This document shows, in pieces, positions 22,757-35,360 of a stretch of DNA of 64,000 bases. Numbering within the stretch: the first letter of the stretch is position 1; every line of letters begins with the position of its first letter. The notes under the pieces were generated by a model. It saw nothing but the letters and a program-made list of their open reading frames with translations. It searched no databases and was not told the origin of the DNA. Origin of the DNA: Astragalus membranaceus (lineage: Eukaryota; Streptophyta; Magnoliopsida; Fabales; Fabaceae); assembly GCA_039519185.1 (NCBI GenBank), contig CM076848.1:34460849-34524848 (forward strand), read 5' to 3'. Both the position numbers and the translations under genes were made by a program.

Positions 22757-24480
22757 GCTTTTTTTCAGTACCCATTGCCCTTGACACCACCGTATGACAA
22801 GTTGAGTGTTTTCACGTTAGTATTAGTAAGTGAGGATTGAGGACACATACAAGCTGTGGTGGAATTTTTTAAAATTTTCAATTTTAGCTACTACTTGTAT
22901 GTTTATAACTATAAAATAATCATCACATATTCACATTAATTTCGGTTAATGAGATATTACAAAGAAAACGGTAAAATCAAAACTCTTTTTTTTTGTTACA
23001 AATCAAAACTCTTTTTTTTATTTTACCCAAGGTATCCATCGCCGATCGCAACGCAGTGACTAATCTCCTCGCTGAATTGTAGGTGCCTCGAGAGGCAGGA
23101 CAGCTGGCCCAGAATTTTAACGCTGCTCCATATCCAAGGTGGGGATCTAACCCTCGACCCTCGACAAACTGTTTAAAAAAAAGTATTTTGTAATTATTAA
23201 TAAAATATCAGAAGGGAAAATAGAAAATAAATAAACCACACACCACGTAAAATTTTCCAATTACTCGTGGTGGCCTAGCCATACGAAGTACGTATGTTTA
23301 AAGACTACAATGAAGCATGTAGGAAAGCCACCTCCCTCACACACTTCAATAGTGCACTCACTTGCAGACTAGTTAATTGCTTTGCAACCACTCAGTCAGC
23401 TATAAGGATTTTGAGAGGAAACACGATCAGCATATGTAACAACACTGATTTTATCTGAAAGGCATACTAATCGTTGCAGGCTTGTAGCAGCGAAGCCCCA
23501 AAAACTAAAGAACTTTTTTGCTTCACCAAACGAGTTAAGTTTTTTTCTAGCTATTTCCTATCAAACGTCAGCATATATATTAAGAGTAAACACGGGGAAC
23601 AACCAAGACAACTGAACAAATCATCACTGGTACTTTTGTTGGACTGCACTTATGCCAAAACCTAGGACTCCCGCAACTAGAAAACCAAGGTGTCATTTGA
23701 GGAAAGTGGCATGAAGGGAAAGGTAAGTCAACATGGAATAGTCGTTTTTGTACAACTGGGAATAGGTGCTATTACATTAGATTTATGGGTAATCTCAAAA
23801 AACGATGAAAATTAAAGAACTACAAGAAACACTGTCGTCATCATCATACACAAGCAGCATCCTTTGATACACTTCGTCCTCCTTGAATCGACTACTCGCC
23901 TTGAATGACAGTCTTTTTTCTCTTTCCTCTTTCCCTTCAACCAAACACACGTAGTGTAAAATAGTATTAAACTAATCCCCACTGTTTCTCTCTATCCTAT
24001 TTCTCACTTAAACCAAATAACAGAAAATCACCGTCTCTTTTCTATTTCTCTTTTTCCTTTCTCTCTTTTCTACGAAACACACCCTTAAGAACGAGTAAAG
24101 ATCATCTCCATTAATTATGTCTTCCATTACTTTATGGACTAAAATGTATGGAATCATCATCAATAATCTGACCATTTTAGTATCAGCGCTACGATTAGCT
24201 AGAGATTACTCGGGGCTATAATAACATATGGGAATAACCTCAAATGACTTCTCTAATACTCATGTCGCACAAACACAACGCGCCAAATAAATCATGTCTA
24301 CAAAGCCAACACTAACAATTAGGAAACAGGAATCAAAAGAACGGGAGTAACCTGGTACTTCAAAACCCCTGCCACGGCAGAGTCCAAAAAGATCAAACCC
24401 ACTACGTACATATCTACTGTACTGGAGCAGTGAGCAGTCTCATGCATTTGCTAACAAATCTGAATCTTCATTGTTAAAAT
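22757..24480. other. Intergenic sequence; possible SINE near 23035-23165
   Basis: No gene is supported. The 23035-23165 stretch (GGTGGGGATCTAACCCTCGAC with CTCGAGAGGCAGGACAGCTG upstream) has the look of a dispersed SINE-like repeat, but no ends were found. The short frame at 23474-23665 has no recognisable domain. Confidence 0.3.
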
Positions 24481-25174
24481 AACTGAGAGAAAATCCAAAG
24501 GGTTTTTTTTTTAAAGTGGCCAGAAAATTTCATTGTAAAATGAAAAATATTAATCAAGAAAGAAACTATATACATACATTCATATCATCTACATAAAATA
24601 AAATGAGTTATGTTGGGATATAAAAAATGTAGCTGACGGAATTTTGAAGATAAGTAGGTCTTGGGACAAAACAAGAATTAGCACACCAATATCATCACAA
24701 TTAATAGTCACCTAACAAAAGCAATTGATAACTGATATGAGATAAGTAAAAGATTCGTTAGAAACATGTATGGTAAACATGTTTCTTATCCTGAGATATT
24801 CGCAAAAGTAGTAAACACCTTCAAAATCCAAACTTGTGCCGAACAAGACAATTTGTAGAAATTTTTACTAAATAAATTAGACAGTTTTCTCAAACGAATG
24901 CACAATCTGAATCTCTAGCGAGCGCCCCTCACAGACGAAAGGTTCAACTTGATCCTAACGAAAGCAACTGTAATTCTCGACTGCAAGGTTGGTCACTTGC
25001 CTCTCATAATCATAACCTCCCCGATACGCGTGAATCCTACATAGAATTGTCGTTTCACGATTCAGCACGATTAACTGTTCATATTGAAGCTTTTATTCAG
25101 CAGCCAATGACCATTAATAACAGAGCGTGAGCGGATCGAAAATAATAGAATTAATCACCTGAAGATTGCATAAT
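24481..25174. other. 3' flank of the RNA-binding protein gene
   Basis: Contains the presumed 3' UTR of the minus-strand RNA-binding protein gene immediately below 25175, and AT-rich sequence beyond it. No other feature seen. Confidence 0.4.
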
Positions 25175-28100
25175 TCAACGCTTGCCACGATGCCCGCCAC
25201 CTGACCTTGCACCAGGATGGCGAGCAAATTGGAACCTTAAGTAGACCGAGTTGCGGTCATGCTCATCAAATTGGTAACCTGCAAAATTAACGTTCACTGT
25301 TTTACGCTGAAAAACTAACCACGTTCTTGACGGCGAATGAGAGTGGCAGGAGGAAGATGATACAAGACGTAAGCTATACATTACCTCAGCTTAAAACATA
25401 ATAAACCTGAAATACATCTGAAAACGTTCAAACCCAATATCCAACTAAGCGGAAATGCGAGTCCTTCACTTATTAAGGGGTTAATCTAGCCTACTTAAGA
25501 GAAGGAAGAAGAAAAAAGGTAAGTAACCTTCAGTGAGTTTCCACTCTCCATTGTAGGATTGTCCCTGCCGTTTGGCATTCAGCAAAACGAAGAATGTTTG
25601 AAGAATATACCCTACTAACGTTTAAGTATATCTATGCAGCAAGAAAAAAGAAATTGTGACGTGAAAGGTGTTTACGCTGCTATCAGTTGGAAGAACAGAT
25701 GAATGTGAAAGTCCCAGAAAGGTAGAAACCAAGAGAGTTTAATGGTCAACCAGATCCCATAGTTCATGTAACAAAAGAGCTTTCAAGCGATGCACATCCC
25801 AGAAGAATTAATCACAACAGTCAGTTTTATCTATTACTAAAATTCAATCCTGCATATTTATGTCTAGGAACAGTCCCACACTCCCGATGTGCCTCGGGAG
25901 AAAGATGAATCATAAAACACTCGAATACACAGATTGTTATTACCCACTTTATGTCCAATTGTCTGTGACATTCTATAGAAAAATGTTCTACCACAATATC
26001 TCTATATCCAGCTATTGAAAGGGAATAAAGGAATTGAACAAATTGGATTGCGTAAAACATACACGGAGCTATCATTACGAGAATAAAATAAAAGGATATC
26101 TTACCCTGCAACGCATCCATGGCAGTTGCTGCGTGAGCTGGACTTACAAAATCAACAAAACAAAGTACCAGTGGATCACCTCCCGGCTGTACATAATCTC
26201 AGTCAAAATCTACAAATGCAAATAATAATATAATAATATAACTTTTATAATTTCTAACTAAACTTACTTGTCTTGATTCCTTGCTAACAAGTCTAACTTC
26301 TTTGTAGCCAACAAAAGGACGAAAAATATCTGTAACTCTGAGTTAAGGGTGAGGAATTTCAGATTAAAAAACAACTGACTATGGGGAGTCAGATCAAAGG
26401 ATACGGGCTACTTCCCGCCTTGAACAGTTGGAAGGTAAACCCTCCACAAACAGTGTATTGGTAGCATCAGGTGGAAGAGAATGGTCTGGTCTTCCACTAC
26501 TTAATCCCAGCATTCTGTCTTTTCCATTTATTCTTCGGTCTACTCCTCCAATACTTGCAACATGAGAATCCTCGATAGAATGACTGGGAACCTGCCCGTC
26601 AATGGTTCTAATAGACTGTCCCCCACCATAAGTCGAAACCTGCTGAAACATGTACAATAAGATAGCCTAAAACATATACCTTGTTACACACGAGATTTAT
26701 ATTGTGATTTGTGCTAAACCTAGATTGAACAGGTGTCCAATCAAGTGACATAAGTTAGCCCATCACAGCTTTAGAATGAATGGATAGGAATTCAGAACAA
26801 GGTAAAGTTTAAAATTGTGTTCATTGTGTCATAGGACAAAGTAAGCCTTCAGTTTTCAAGGAACTTCTTTAAGAAAAAGGACCTTCCAACTTCTCCTGTA
26901 ATCCCATAAAATCTCCATGTGGGAAATTGGGAGCTAAAACAGAATTTAATTAAAATACTTTTAGCCATTAGTTTAAGGATTAAAAATCTGCTTGCCCAAT
27001 TTTGTACCCTATCCATATCCATATACATAACAAACACAAGATAAAGTAAATAATAGATCCTAGTTGCCTAAAAATTACATGCCAATTACGGTAATAAGAG
27101 AACAAAAAAATATAATTGGCCATTTAAGAACAGAAAAAGTAACTAATACCGCATTACGGAGGTAACGCTCATAGGATGCATCGAGGGATTCAGTATCTCT
27201 AATTACTCCGAGCCTTCCTCCATCATCATTATGGGTAAAGTAACCAGGCAAGTCATGAACGCCAGAGACATCTTCAAAATTAAGCAATATTTAAATTAAT
27301 GAGAAGAGAAAGAGAAGGTAGAACAGAATCACTAACGCGATGATTGAAAATTAGCATATCAAGATATAAGCCTAACAATACAACAATTTTAAATTTGAAA
27401 TAGTATGCCTAATGATTATTGATAATCATATATATCTCTGAATAAGAAAGATTGACCAAAAAAGTAGACAGACCTACCTACAATATTATGCCCTCTTCAA
27501 ATAAGAATCATAAATGATTAAGATGCGAGACCCCAGATCCAAGCCTGAGGGCCTCATAATGGCAAGTTTGGCAAGTAAAATGGAAAGAAAAAAATCATTT
27601 AGAAAAACTCTTGGCAAATATGCAGAGGGGAATCGTCACTTTTAAGCCCCTGGGCCTGGAGTCTACATCTAGTTTGAACTTTGAAGTCCATCAGATTCAA
27701 ATTTCTTCATGATTGTAAAAACTAAAAACGTTATTTATGATAACTAGCAAGTTCAGCACGCCAATTGCTTTGCACTTTAATTTTGTAGTGAGGTTCAATT
27801 ATGAGATATGTATTATGCTTATTGATTCATGGTGGCATTATGCAAGAAAATGTCTTCACAGTTGAAAATAAATAATTAGAAAGGTATAGTTACTATGTCA
27901 ATAACTTAAACAGCTGTTAGCTAACCATAAACCTAGGTACCAATTACCAAAGATTGATGACAGATACCAACTATATCACTTTCAATCACATTGTTCGCTG
28001 ACAATGAGTAAGTTGAGAATTTAGCTTGTGGTTAGTAATATACTGATTTCCAACACCTCCTCTGGCTCAAATTCAGTATCACATGAATCAAACTTGTAAT

Positions 28101-29079
28101 CATCACGATAGTTTGATGATATTATAGATATGTCAGACTATGTATTTATTCAATAGCTTGCTAATGTCATTCAACAGTTACAGAGCTTAAAAATGGAAAC
28201 AAGGTGTCTAGGGCATGCTCATGTGCCAAGAAAATAGTGAAAAACATGATTGCAATTTGCAATAACTTTTAGCCTATGATTCCAGTAAGTAAAACATACT
28301 AAACAGAAACAAAAATGATTTTAGTAAATAAAACATATTAAACAGAAACAAAAAAGATACGTCATAAAATTTAGCAATTGCATTTTCATAGATCAGTGAC
28401 CAGTGGCCACAATACACTTCATAAACGTATTTCCTTTCTCTTTATAGTTACATTTCTTAAGTTACATTAATGTACAATCCCGACAAGAATCAAGATAGTG
28501 ATGAGAAAGATGATCATGACACGTGACATATAGCCTATCATCAAATTAAAACAATAAACAAGATTAAAAATAGCACATCCACCTGTGAGAAAATTAAATT
28601 CTTAGATCATGTACATATAACATCAAAATTTTATATACCGACTAATAGGAAATGAAACACGAGATTCCCCACGCGCATGTAAGAAAAACAAGTTCTTTTA
28701 TTTTTCAAAAATTCGCGATTGGGGTCGAATAGCCAATTGACATATCCCGATTAGTTGTTTACGGCTAAAACAGCGAGGTCTAGCACCCCCGGAATAGGAA
28801 AGGATGACAGTTTAAAGACTTTAGTAAAGAAACAAATTGTCACTGTTGATATGAAATTTCAATTAGAAACCCTAGAGAATGAGAAATATTGAATTGGGGG
28901 CGTAGAAACCCTAAATTAAAGAATAGAGTTAGAAAAAAGGGAGTTAAGCGTAGAAAGGGAAGAAATCGCATACCATAATCGGAACGAGGGCGTTTGCCGG
29001 CGATGGCAGAGGGGGCGTTGCCGGCGATGGCAGCGGGGGCGTTGCCGGCTTCAGGGTATCTCCAATAAGCGTTGGACAT
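25175..29079 (-). CDS. NSR/RBP1-type single-RRM RNA-binding protein
   Basis: Six minus-strand exons, 28974-29079, 27150-27271, 26405-26642, 26268-26329, 26105-26186 and 25175-25278, join to 237 residues; all introns are GT-AG. The protein starts MSNAYWRYPEAG, has an Ala/Gly-rich N-terminus with two GNAP.AIAG copies, a DASYERYLRNA segment, and a C-terminal RRM (about 138-225) with RNP2-like TLFVEGLP (139-146) and RNP1-like LVLCFVDF (182-189). It ends in a basic GGGHRGKR tail. This layout matches the plant nuclear speckle RNA-binding proteins (Arabidopsis NSRa/b) and Medicago RBP1, which bind long non-coding RNAs (ASCO, ENOD40) and affect alternative splicing. The long intron 1 (27272-28973) is typical. 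The first exon's alanine repeat may be polymorphic. Family confidence is high; orthology to MtRBP1 itself is inference. Confidence 0.93.
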
Positions 29080-29357
29080 GACAGTGACAGAATACGACAA
29101 ATGAAGAGTTGAAGTGAATATGCTATGTTGGTTGAATTCTAAGAGGTGCTTACACAAGAAACGTCACACAACGCAGACAACGCAACTTCCTACTCCAAGT
29201 ATATGAACTGCAAAACTTGATTTGTCTCCGTCTACGCTTTGCCTTTTCTTCTTTTTTTTTTTACCACTTTTGATCAAAAAAAATAATAATTTTTACCACA
29301 GTATATAGAGATTAACTAAGTCTTTCACTTTTGGTCAAAAAAAAAAACTAAATCTTT

Positions 29358-29510
29358 AACTAGTGAACCACTAAAATTGACCGTGTGATATAATATAAAA
29401 CATTATCATCAATGGTTGAAATTTGATACTAATTGATTTAATATTAATCACTCATAGCATTTTACACAATATCTTATGAACAATTTTAATGGTACACCGG
29501 TTAGGGATAA
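29358..29510. mobile_element. Diverged copy of the GGGTGCTTCTAG MITE family
   Basis: Shares GTGAACCACTAAAATTGACCG and the GCATTTTACACAATATCTTA segment with the copies at 29585 and 29888, but with many differences and no clear ends. It lies just upstream of the NSR-type gene's 5' end. Confidence 0.5.
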
Positions 29511-29584
29511 AACCACCATCTATGAGTATATATTACACCAAGTCAGATTTTTTTTGTAATATTTTATGAAAAATAGTTTTTTAG

Positions 29585-29798
29585 GGGTGCTTCTAGGGTG
29601 AGGGAGCAAATCAAATCCCTCACCGGTGAACCATTAAAATTAACCGTAGGATATTGTGTAAAATGCTATGAGTGGTTAAGATTGAATCAATTAGTATTAA
29701 ATGTCAACCGTTGAAGAATTTTTATAATACATCTTACGGTCATATTTGATAGTTCACTTGTGAGGGATTTGATTTGCTCCATCACCCTAGAAGCACCC
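29585..29798. mobile_element. Mutator-type MITE with 9-bp target duplication
   Basis: Inverted ends GGGTGCTTCTAGGGTGA..CCTAGAAGCACCC extend about 50 bp inward with few mismatches. The element (214 bp) is flanked by an exact 9-bp duplication GTTTTTTAG (29576-29584 and 29799-29807), the length typical of Mutator-like elements. Confidence 0.85.
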
Positions 29799-29891
29799 GT
29801 TTTTTAGTCATGTAACATTTTATATTTTGTTTTAGTCTTGTATACACTTATATTACAAACTTTTTTTACCACGGCATAGAGTTGTCGTTTA

Positions 29892-30095
29892 GGGTGAGGG
29901 AGCAAATCAAATCCCTCACCGGTGAACCACTAAAATTGACTGTAGGATATTGTGTAAAATGCTATGAGAGGTTAAGATTGAATCAACTAGTATTAAATCT
30001 CAACCGTTGATGAATTTTTATACTACATCCTACGGTCATATTTAATGGTTCACCGGTGAGGGATTTGATTTGCTCCCTCGCCTTAGAAGCACCCG
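29892..30095. mobile_element. Second copy of the same MITE, left end clipped
   Basis: Begins at GGGTGAGGGAGCAAATC, lacking about 11 bp of the full left terminus, and ends TTAGAAGCACCC. A near 9-bp duplication (GTCGTTTAG at the left, GTCTTTTAG at the right) fits a Mutator-type insertion followed by a small terminal deletion. Confidence 0.75.
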
Positions 30096-30238
30096 TCTTT
30101 TAGTCTTGTAATACTGCATGGATAAAAATATTTCAAGAATAAAACAAAATAAATATAATTAAAGGAAGTGATGAAAATCAAAAACATTTATAATCAAAAA
30201 ATATATTTTTAAACCTATTAAGAAAAATGCATAATTTT

Positions 30239-31688
30239 TTTTTTGTATATAAAGAGGGCTTTCGCCCAAAAGAGAAAACAAAGGAAAAACTAAGCTAAAT
30301 TAACATTCGTGGCATAGAAGTCCCTGTCAAGTCGTCGCTGAGGATACGTTGAAACTCTGTCGAAGGGTGCTCCAAGCCATGTCGGCAAAATCCGTAACTT
30401 GCAAGCGAGTCAGTACACCTATTTCCTTCTCTCCAAGCATGAATAACTTTCACCTGCTAGTTGCAACGAACCAGATTCCTTACGCAATTAACCATTTTGA
30501 TATTGGCTCCAAAATCGTTGTCACAATTGTTGACATATCTACTACATTTTTTGAGTCGCACTCCACTACCAGCTTGTGGATTCCCATTTCTTTTGCCATT
30601 TTTATGCCCATCCAATTTCCCCACATCTCTGCATGAAACGCATTACACGTCCCAATGTTGTAAGCATATCCCTTCAACCATGTTCCATCTGAGTTTCGCA
30701 GGAGGCCACCACAACCAGCTTGTCCCGTGTCGATTTTGCTGCTCCAGTCGCAATTTAATTTCGTCCATTAAATGGGGGGGGTTGCCACCTTATCATCAAT
30801 GTTTCGCGTCCAACCTCATTGATATTGTTCCTCGTGTTGTGTTTTATATCATGAGCAAAGCTGAGAATTACATGGACATCTTCTCTCGGCCTCTAAAACA
30901 TAGTATCAAAGATTGATTTGTTTCGTTTCTCCAATTCAAAAGAAACCAACATTTAACCATGAATATCAGCTTCCAATCATCACCTTGCATGGACATGGAA
31001 GAGCTATTAAGATGTTCGAATATCCACTCCTTGCCAGTGACATTGAAAAATTTGCTAACATACGATCTAGGCAGGACTCAGAAGCAGATGCGCGTAGCGC
31101 ATACACAGTCATGCAGGACATCCATTTGGCTCTCATTTTCCAGCTGGCATAAATTACACGTTGGAGAAGTTGAGGTATTCCAGGAGTGCCTTCTTTAGTT
31201 GGTCAATAACAGGCCATGAGCTACAATCCACATGAGTGTTTGAATGCGATGGGGATCTCACCACTTCCAAATGCTAGTCCAATCTCCTTCCAAATTCGAC
31301 CAAGGGCGCATAAGGAAGTGTAAGCGCTCTTTGTGGTGAAAGTTGCATGATTATTTCCTTGCCATCTGATTTGATCATAGCCATCGTCCTCCATGGGGGG
31401 AAGAATTGCGATTATTTTTTGTATTGTATTAATGGGGAGGTATCGTTTCAAGAGATCAAGACTCTATCTTCTAGTAGCTTTCACCATGTCGCTAAGAGGA
31501 AGAGTAGTGTCTAGCCCATTATCATCACTCACGGTTACATTGATCAAAGGGCCTTTGTTTGGCACCCACTTGTCCAACCAATAATTTATTGTCTTCCCAT
31601 CCTCTATTTTCCAAATGGTTTATTGATGAATTTTTCCCATATACCTGTAAGCGCTTTCCAAAGGGGTGAGTCCAAAACACCCGTTGAT
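30239..31688 (-). mobile_element. 5'-truncated LINE
   Basis: A 17-bp target duplication GAAAAATGCATAATTTT (30222-30238 and 31689-31705) brackets the insert. The minus-strand 3' end is a poly(A) tail (T-run at about 30239-30244) preceded by GGGCGAAAGCCCTCTTTATA. Minus-strand reading gives LINE-type sequence in broken frames: a reverse-transcriptase-associated segment with IRWQGNNHATFTTKSAYTSL, and a ribonuclease H segment (30480-30750) with GCGGLLRNSDGTW, HAEMWG and LVVECDSKNVV. Stops and frameshifts interrupt it; it is dead. The long duplication shows insertion by target-primed reverse transcription. Confidence 0.9.
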
Positions 31689-31705
31689 GAAAAATGCATA
31701 ATTTT

Positions 31706-34700
31706 AAATTGGGTAAAGAGGTCATATGCGAGTTCTCATATCTTTAACTATATTCCATAATGTATTATGTTACATTACGCTAAAGTACAAGAACACAACC
31801 TAAGATGACATGTTCAGATATCTCGAACTCTTCATTGTGGTCATTGAATCGGACAATAGAGGGCCTAAGCCAATTCTGAGCACAGATTAATGCTTCTGCC
31901 ATTTGTGGGTTAAGAGAACTTCGAAAGTGGTCTAAAATCCTCCCCCCAGTGCTGAATCTCAGAAGCAACAGAGGAAATTGGTGTCGCAAGGATTTCTCTA
32001 ACCATGCCCGAAACTATGGGGTAGCGAGAAGCATTTTGTTTCCACCAAAGAAGAATCTCAAATTTGTCACCCTCATCTATGCAAGGTTCACTTAGGTATC
32101 TCTCTAGCTAATTTTTCTTATCAATGGAGTCTTTCTCTCTCAAATGTTGTTTGAAAGCATCTGATCTTGCCAAGGTTGAAGGAATCTCAACATTTACAGA
32201 GTTTTCAGCTTGGGTGGCACCCTCTAAAGAAGTTGTAGAGGACTGCCCCGCCCCATTATGACCCTCATATTTTGATTTGTACCAATTATACACTTCAAAC
32301 ATATTTTTTTTCAAGCTATCAAACAATTTTTGTGCAAAATCAGCTTCATTACTATACATATCCAAAAAAGACCACTCTACAAACCTCAACTTGTATCGGG
32401 GATCAAATATTACTCCAAAGTAAATAAGCTGGTTAATGTTTGTAACATTACCCCAATACTTATCGTACTTCAGTTTCATTTCATACCCCATAGTGGCTAG
32501 AATAGTATTTAGATTCATGGAAGATTGTTTTAGCTCACAATAAATGTTGGCTAGTTGATGGAAAACAGTATGCAAAGTGACTTGTTGGGAAGATGAAAAA
32601 ATTTTGGTTGCATCATAGAAAATCTTGAGAAAATTTACAAAAACCCTTACATTTTCCCAATCAATTGCACTAGGTGGACTACTATCAGTCCCAAAGTACT
32701 CAACATAGCTTAAATCTTCCCCTTCAAGCTTGTCAAATGCTGCCTGAAACTTTTCAGCAACATCTAACATCAAGTATGTTGAGTTCCACCTAGTTGGAAC
32801 ATCTAGACACAGAGACTTTTTACATGTGATCCCAGAAAACTCAACACATTCTTTAAATTTGAGAGACCTTTAAGCAGAACTCCTAACAAATCTAACAGCA
32901 TTCCTAACACTAGAAATAGAACCTTTAATGTCTTGCAAACCATCCCTTACAACCAAATTAAGGATATGGGCAGCACACCTCATACGAAAGAAACCCCCCA
33001 TTATACATCAACTCATTCATATTTTGAACCCTCTTTTTCAAATAAGCTACTCCAACATCATTACTGGATGCATTATCAACAGTAATGGTGGACACATTTC
33101 TGATTCCCCACTCCCTTAAAATTTCTTCAATTTTCCTACCTATAGTGTCCCCTTTGCTGTTAGGAACAACTGAAAAGGACAATATTCTCTTCTGATACTT
33201 CCAATCACTATCTATAAAATGAGCTGTTAGAGTCATATAACGAAGATTTTGAATTGAAGTCCAGCAGTCAGAGTTAGGGCCACCCTAGAGCAATCAGATT
33301 TTAAAAGGGCTTTCAACCTTCCCTTAAGATCAAGATACATTTGGAAACAATGTCTGGCTACAGTACGCCTAGAAGGGGGTGTAAAGTGGGGCTGCAACTG
33401 TTTAAGTAGGTACTGAAATCCCTCACCATCTATAACTCTGAAGGGTTGTTCATCTATTATAACAAAAGTTGCTAAAGCTTTTTTACAAGCTTCAAAATTA
33501 AATCGGGTACTTGTAGGGACTAAGCTACCACCCTCCCCACTCTTAAAGGTAAGTGTTGGCTGACTTGGGTCTCTATTTATATTGTCTGAGTTGTTAGGAC
33601 ATACCTTTTTATGAGCATTGAGGTTAGTGGTACCATGCTGCTTCGAGTCAGATCTGTATTTCTTGTTGCAATAGTTGCAAACAACTATTGGCTCATTATC
33701 CTCATTTACAGTCCTAGTAAAATGCTGCCATGCAAAAGATGTGCGACGCGCGCTTACCATTAGCATTAGCTTTCCTCTTGTTAGGAAGAGGAGGTTTGGC
33801 GGCAATTGCTGCAGCAGTAGCTTCGCCTACAGCATTGGCGACGTTCTCAGTCCCTTGAATGATAGTCGGTGTTTGACTAGGCTGCTTCATTACTGAAGAA
33901 TGAAGAAACTAAAGTAAATAACTTTATAAAAGCAAAATAAATACACACACAAATACACATTAAACTAAAAATAAACAATAAAAACTCTAAAAAAATAGCT
34001 ACCTGAGTATGCTCGAAATCCAGTTCTGAATACAAGATGCTCTTTTGCAGAAATCCAAACCTCAAGTAAACAAGTAGTAGTAGAAAATAGTGTTAGTAAA
34101 AACACTAAATAAAAAAAAGTCATTAAACATAAAAGTAAAAAAACCCTAAAACAAATGCTCCTTCTTTTTCGAATGCTCCTTCTTCACAAACAAATTGTTA
34201 GATTTCACGCTCAACTCAACAGAAAAATAGAAGAAACTAATATTAGTCAAAAACTCTAAACAACAACAGATTTAGAAAAAGATAAAATAATAAAATAAAA
34301 CCCGTAACAGTAAACAAATCGTTATGTTTATAAAACCCCTAAACCAAAAATAAATTGATCAAGTGATCAACAACAATGAATATCCATTTTAAATCAAAGT
34401 ATATAGTTTGATTTGTTAAAAAACGAAGTAAAAGAAGAGAGATTTAAAGATAGACGGAGAAGATGTTGTCTTCCTTACCTATGATACTTGTAAATGGTTC
34501 ACAATGAAATGGAAGAAAGAGGAGGGACGGTGATTCACGAACACAGATGGTGGAGGAGAAACGGCGACAGCAGTTTCGTGGGTGAAGGCTTCTTCATCGC
34601 TGCTCTGTTAGGGTTTGTTACTTTGTTGTTTTTTAGAAGCGGCTGTGAAATGAAATTAGGGTATCTGAAAGTTGGAAAATTGTATTTATATGGGCTACAA

Positions 34701-34955
34701 AAAGTAACTTAAACGGTGTAGTTTTACTCCCTCACCTAGCCAGCTATTTACAAACTTCACTTAAGTTATCAACACGGGCCGGTTTCGATTTGACATGGTT
34801 TGATACTCTCCCATCCAATTCCGCCCAATAATAACCATCAAAGCCCATTTCTTTCACCCGCAAAACCGTTTAACCATCCCAACCCGTTATACGATTTCCT
34901 CTAGTTCGGGTACAGCGGTTTTGCGGTCGGGTTCGCAGATTTGTCCACCCCTAGA
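31706..34955 (-). mobile_element. hAT transposon remnant, only one end recognised
   Basis: On the minus strand the element begins CTAGGGGTGGACAAATC at 34955 followed by a subterminal region rich in GGTTTTGCGG/CGGGTT words, as in plant hAT elements. It includes about 1 kb of promoter/5' UTR (33891-34955) and the broken transposase gene. No matching inverted end is found at the low-coordinate side before the LINE duplication, so that end is lost or unrecognisable. Confidence 0.7.
31770..33890 (-). pseudogene. hAT transposase pseudogene (BED finger, RICESLEEPER type)
   Basis: Starting with ATG at 33888-33890 (MKQPSQTPTIIQG), the minus strand encodes a BED zinc finger (VCNYCNKKYRSDS .. HGTTNLNAHKKVC, about 33580-33740), a transposase core with FIDSDWKYQKRILSF and TVDNASSND, a DUF4413-like region (32108-32773) with FDPRYKLRFVEW, and the C-terminal dimerisation region near 31900-32110 with FEILLWWKQNASRYP. 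At least two frameshifts (near 33750 and 33240) and several stops separate these parts, so no full transposase can be made. Family members normally carry the same domain order in one 650-750-residue protein. Confidence 0.88.
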
Positions 34956-35083
34956 TGGTTGTGTTACACTCTTTGTTGGAGTTAGATGGGTACGTACAGG
35001 AAATAATTAAATAAACAGAAGTCATTTTGCCCTGTGGAGACTGTTATTTGACTTTCTATTCTACTTGTTGATTTATTTACCAG

Positions 35084-35234
35084 TTGGAAGCTCAACTGAA
35101 CATGATGAAGAAGGAAACACAGGACTACACGAGTGCATGTTCTTCCGAAGCTGAGAAAATGTTGGACGATGTCCAACTAGTAGATAATGATATGGACGGA
35201 CATTATGGAAAGAGAGGCAGTTCAGGTTCTGAAG
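35084..35234 (+). pseudogene. Orphan protein-coding exon
   Basis: A 151-bp open segment sits between a good acceptor (TTATTTACCAG) and donor (GAAGGTAATTT). It encodes about 50 residues beginning LEAQLNMMKKETQDYTSAC, then acidic (EKMLDDVQLVDNDMDG) and ending KRGSSGSEG: hydrophilic, possibly coiled-coil at the start. No neighbouring exon of the same gene was recognised; a hAT lies directly to the left and a solo LTR 126 bp to the right. I do not recognise the family. It may be a gene broken by transposons or a fragment carried here. Confidence 0.45.
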
Positions 35235-35360
35235 GTAATTTCGAGTTCTTACTTTTTTCTTAAACTAGCCGGTTACCCATGGCTTAGCACAAGTCTCATT
35301 CATTTTCATGCATGTATATATGCAAATGGCCTGTTTGTAAATGGTCTGTGAAGTGTATAC

